Shown here: positions 30,343 through 31,816 of the stretch, piece by piece
Layout: the number at the start of each line of letters is the position of its first letter
How positions within the stretch are numbered: position 1 is the first letter of the stretch
Origin: Bacteroidales bacterium UBA6366
GTDB lineage: Bacteria > Bacteroidota > Bacteroidia > Bacteroidales > UBA932
NCBI GenBank assembly: GCA_002438845.1
Contig: DJRG01000077.1
Span: forward strand, 545-32,360
Reading direction: 5' to 3'
Length of the DNA: 31,816 nt
Notes under the pieces: generated by a model
The model's input: the letters and a program-made list of their open reading frames with translations, nothing else
Database searches by the model: none
What the model was told of the DNA's origin: nothing
Position numbers and translations under genes: made by a program

Positions 30343-30361
30343 GAAATACTTTAATCTTTTG

Positions 30362-30380
30362 ATAACTAAGTAGTTATTTT
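30362..30380 (+). terminator. AT-rich hairpin with T-run after lptB
   Basis: ATAACTA-AG-TAGTTAT is followed by TTTT. It may act as an intrinsic terminator for the dnaX-lptB transcript, behind the stronger GC hairpin at 30321-30342. Confidence 0.4.
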
Positions 30381-30392
30381 ACCACCGCTATC

Positions 30393-31816
30393 TTATTGGA
30401 TTGTCCATTCGGCTCCGTCCTTGGTGTCTTTGACGGTGATGCCGAGTGCCTTGAGATGGTCTCTGATGGCATCACTGGCCGCCCAATCCTTGGCCGCCTT
30501 GGCCTTGGCACGCTCCTCCAACACCATATTCATAAGACCAGAGACAATCTCCTGTCCTTTGCCGGATTCTGCGGCGGCCTCGTCCTTGAGGCCAAGAACC
30601 CCGAACACGATGTCATCGAAAATCTGAAGCAGAGTCTCCAGATCGCCCTTGCTTAACGCTCCCTGAGCATGTACATTCTGTCCCTGAGCTTGTCGAAGGG
30701 CCGCTGTACGTTGTGCTTCGGCAGGCTCAGCGGCCGTGTGTCCGGCCTTGGCAGAGTTGATGAGCCGTACCGCATCGAAGATGTGAGACAGTGCGATAGG
30801 CGTGTTGAGGTCGTCGCAAAGCGCCTCATAGACAGCATTGAATATTCCTTTGACCTCCTCGGAAGTGGCAGGGCAGGTGTCAGGCGCCGTGGCGGTGATG
30901 AACTCTCCGTACTGCATCGCATCCACCGGATCACCTTCCGTACCTTTCTCGGTATCGGAGATCCCGGCTGCCGAAGCCAATGCGCACAGATCCTTCGCAG
31001 CCTGCATCACCCTCTTCAGCCCCTTCTCGGCGGCCTGCAGAGCCTCGTTGCTGAAGTCCAGTGTGCTACGGTAGTGAGCCTGAAGGATGAAGAAGCGGAC
31101 CGTCATCGGGGAATATGCCTGGACGAGCTTCTCGTGCTTTCCGCTGAAAAGCTGAGGCAGGGTGATAAAGTTGCCCAGGGACTTGCCCATCTTCTGGCCG
31201 TTGATCGTGATCATGTTGTTGTGCACCCAGTAGTGCACGCCCTGGGTGTGGCGGCTGGCCACATTCTGGGCGATCTCGCACTCGTGGTGAGGGAACATCA
31301 GGTCCATTCCGCCACCATGGATGTCGAACTCGTTGCCCAGGTATTTCTGTCCCATCACGGAGCATTCCAGATGCCATCCAGGGAATCCCTCGCTCCACGG
31401 GCTCGGCCAGTGCATGATGTGCTCGGGCTCAGCCTTTTTCCAGAGCGCGAAATCGTACGGAGCCTTCTTGTCGCTCTGTCCGTCCAGTTCTCTGGTGCCC
31501 TCGCGGGTGTCGTCCAGAGTACGTCCCGAAAGGATACCGTAGTGATGGTCCTTGTTGTATTTCTCCACGTCGAAGTACACGGAGCCGTTGGAGATGTAGG
31601 CGTAGCCCGCATCCAGAATCTTCTTGATGGTCTCGATCTGCTCGATGATGTGTCCTGACGCCCTCGGCTCGATTGATGGCGGAGCCACGTTCAGCTGACG
31701 CATCGCCTCGTGGTAACGGAACGTGTAGGTCTGCACGACTTCCATCGGCTCAAGCTGCTCCAGCCTTGCCTTCTTGGAGATCTTGTCCTCACCCTCGTCA
31801 GCGTCGTGCTCAAGGT
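30393..31816 (-). CDS. cysS: Cysteinyl-tRNA synthetase (C-terminal part)
   Basis: Charges tRNA-Cys. The reading frame continues upstream of the ATG at 31745 to the window edge with conserved sequence (HDADEGEDKISKKARLEQLEP), so the gene runs off the right side and its N-terminus with HIGH is missing. Zinc ligands are seen in WHLECSVM and HHECEI; the KMSKS loop is KMGKSLGNF; the anticodon-binding DALR-type domain follows with ALCDDLNTPIA and ends in the small C-terminal AKDWAASDAIRDHLKALGI domain. Inside the DALR region, AAEPAEAQRTAALRQAQGQN is encoded by two copies of the dispersed repeat, an addition not expected in the family. Confidence 0.96.
   Translation of the reverse strand, partial: LEHDADEGEDKISKKARLEQLEPMEVVQTYTFRYHEAMRQLNVAPPSIEPRASGHIIEQIETIKKILDAGYAYISNGSVYFDVEKYNKDHHYGILSGRTLDDTREGTRELDGQSDKKAPYDFALWKKAEPEHIMHWPSPWSEGFPGWHLECSVMGQKYLGNEFDIHGGGMDLMFPHHECEIAQNVASRHTQGVHYWVHNNMITINGQKMGKSLGNFITLPQLFSGKHEKLVQAYSPMTVRFFILQAHYRSTLDFSNEALQAAEKGLKRVMQAAKDLCALASAAGISDTEKGTEGDPVDAMQYGEFITATAPDTCPATSEEVKGIFNAVYEALCDDLNTPIALSHIFDAVRLINSAKAGHTAAEPAEAQRTAALRQAQGQNVHAQGALSKGDLETLLQIFDDIVFGVLGLKDEAAAESGKGQEIVSGLMNMVLEERAKAKAAKDWAASDAIRDHLKALGITVKDTKDGAEWTIQ
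30681..30731. repeat. Dispersed-repeat pair inside cysS
   Basis: A direct copy (30681-30700) has arms CCCT/AGGG around GAGCTTGTCGA. An inverted copy (30715-30731) has arms GCT/AGC around TCGGCAGGCTC. Translated on the minus strand they give LRQAQG and AEPAEA. A further partial copy (CCCTGAGC) abuts at 30661-30668. Confidence 0.75.

Overview
The window is a piece of a Bacteroidota (most likely Bacteroidales) chromosome with moderately high GC. The evidence is the gene content: a short lysine-type SerA next to SerC and a DUF1015 protein, a DUF3127 OB-fold protein, an FKBP lipoprotein, two deoxynucleoside kinases and an LptB-type ATPase. Shine-Dalgarno sites are absent and several promoters fit TTG-N20-TAnnTTTG. 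Almost all genes are housekeeping genes. The genus cannot be told from the sequence.

Layout, left to right. uvrA (5' part, minus, runs off the left edge) diverges from a metallo-beta-lactamase-fold hydrolase, which overlaps the first of two tandem deoxynucleoside kinases; an acyl-CoA ligase follows. Positions 5186-6859 form an accessory stretch: a ladder of DNA hairpins including a 50-bp-period array, a low-GC two-gene cassette (4-TM membrane protein plus small XRE regulator) with a readable promoter and operator-like repeats, then a strongly structured 3' region. Next come serC-serA-DUF1015 (minus), yigZ-pyrB (minus), a pRiA4b-ORF3-like gene and miaA (plus), FKBP lipoprotein and DUF3127 (minus), recQ (plus), a PHP histidinol-phosphatase (minus), an apparent operon DUF308-dnaG-metG-galM (plus), a minus-strand operon (secreted protein, M16 peptidase, O-methyltransferase), dnaX-lptB (plus), and cysS (minus, runs off the right edge).

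The most striking non-gene signal is a dispersed short repeat with core CTGAGCYTGTCGAAG. Copies occur between genes, at the miaA stop codon, and inside the coding sequences of dnaG, dnaX and cysS, where they lengthen linkers. In different copies the flanking stem bases differ but remain complementary, as expected for an element kept as a hairpin. A second genome-wide-looking signal is the excess of GAATAT/ATATTC, including nine copies of the palindrome GAATATTC, which overrides normal codon choice at Glu-Tyr and Ile-Phe pairs.

I see no transposase, phage gene, CRISPR array, tRNA or rRNA in the window. I found no classical defence operon; the best candidates for something undescribed are the covarying repeat family, the hairpin array with the adjoining regulator/membrane cassette, and the DUF1015 protein linked to serine synthesis.
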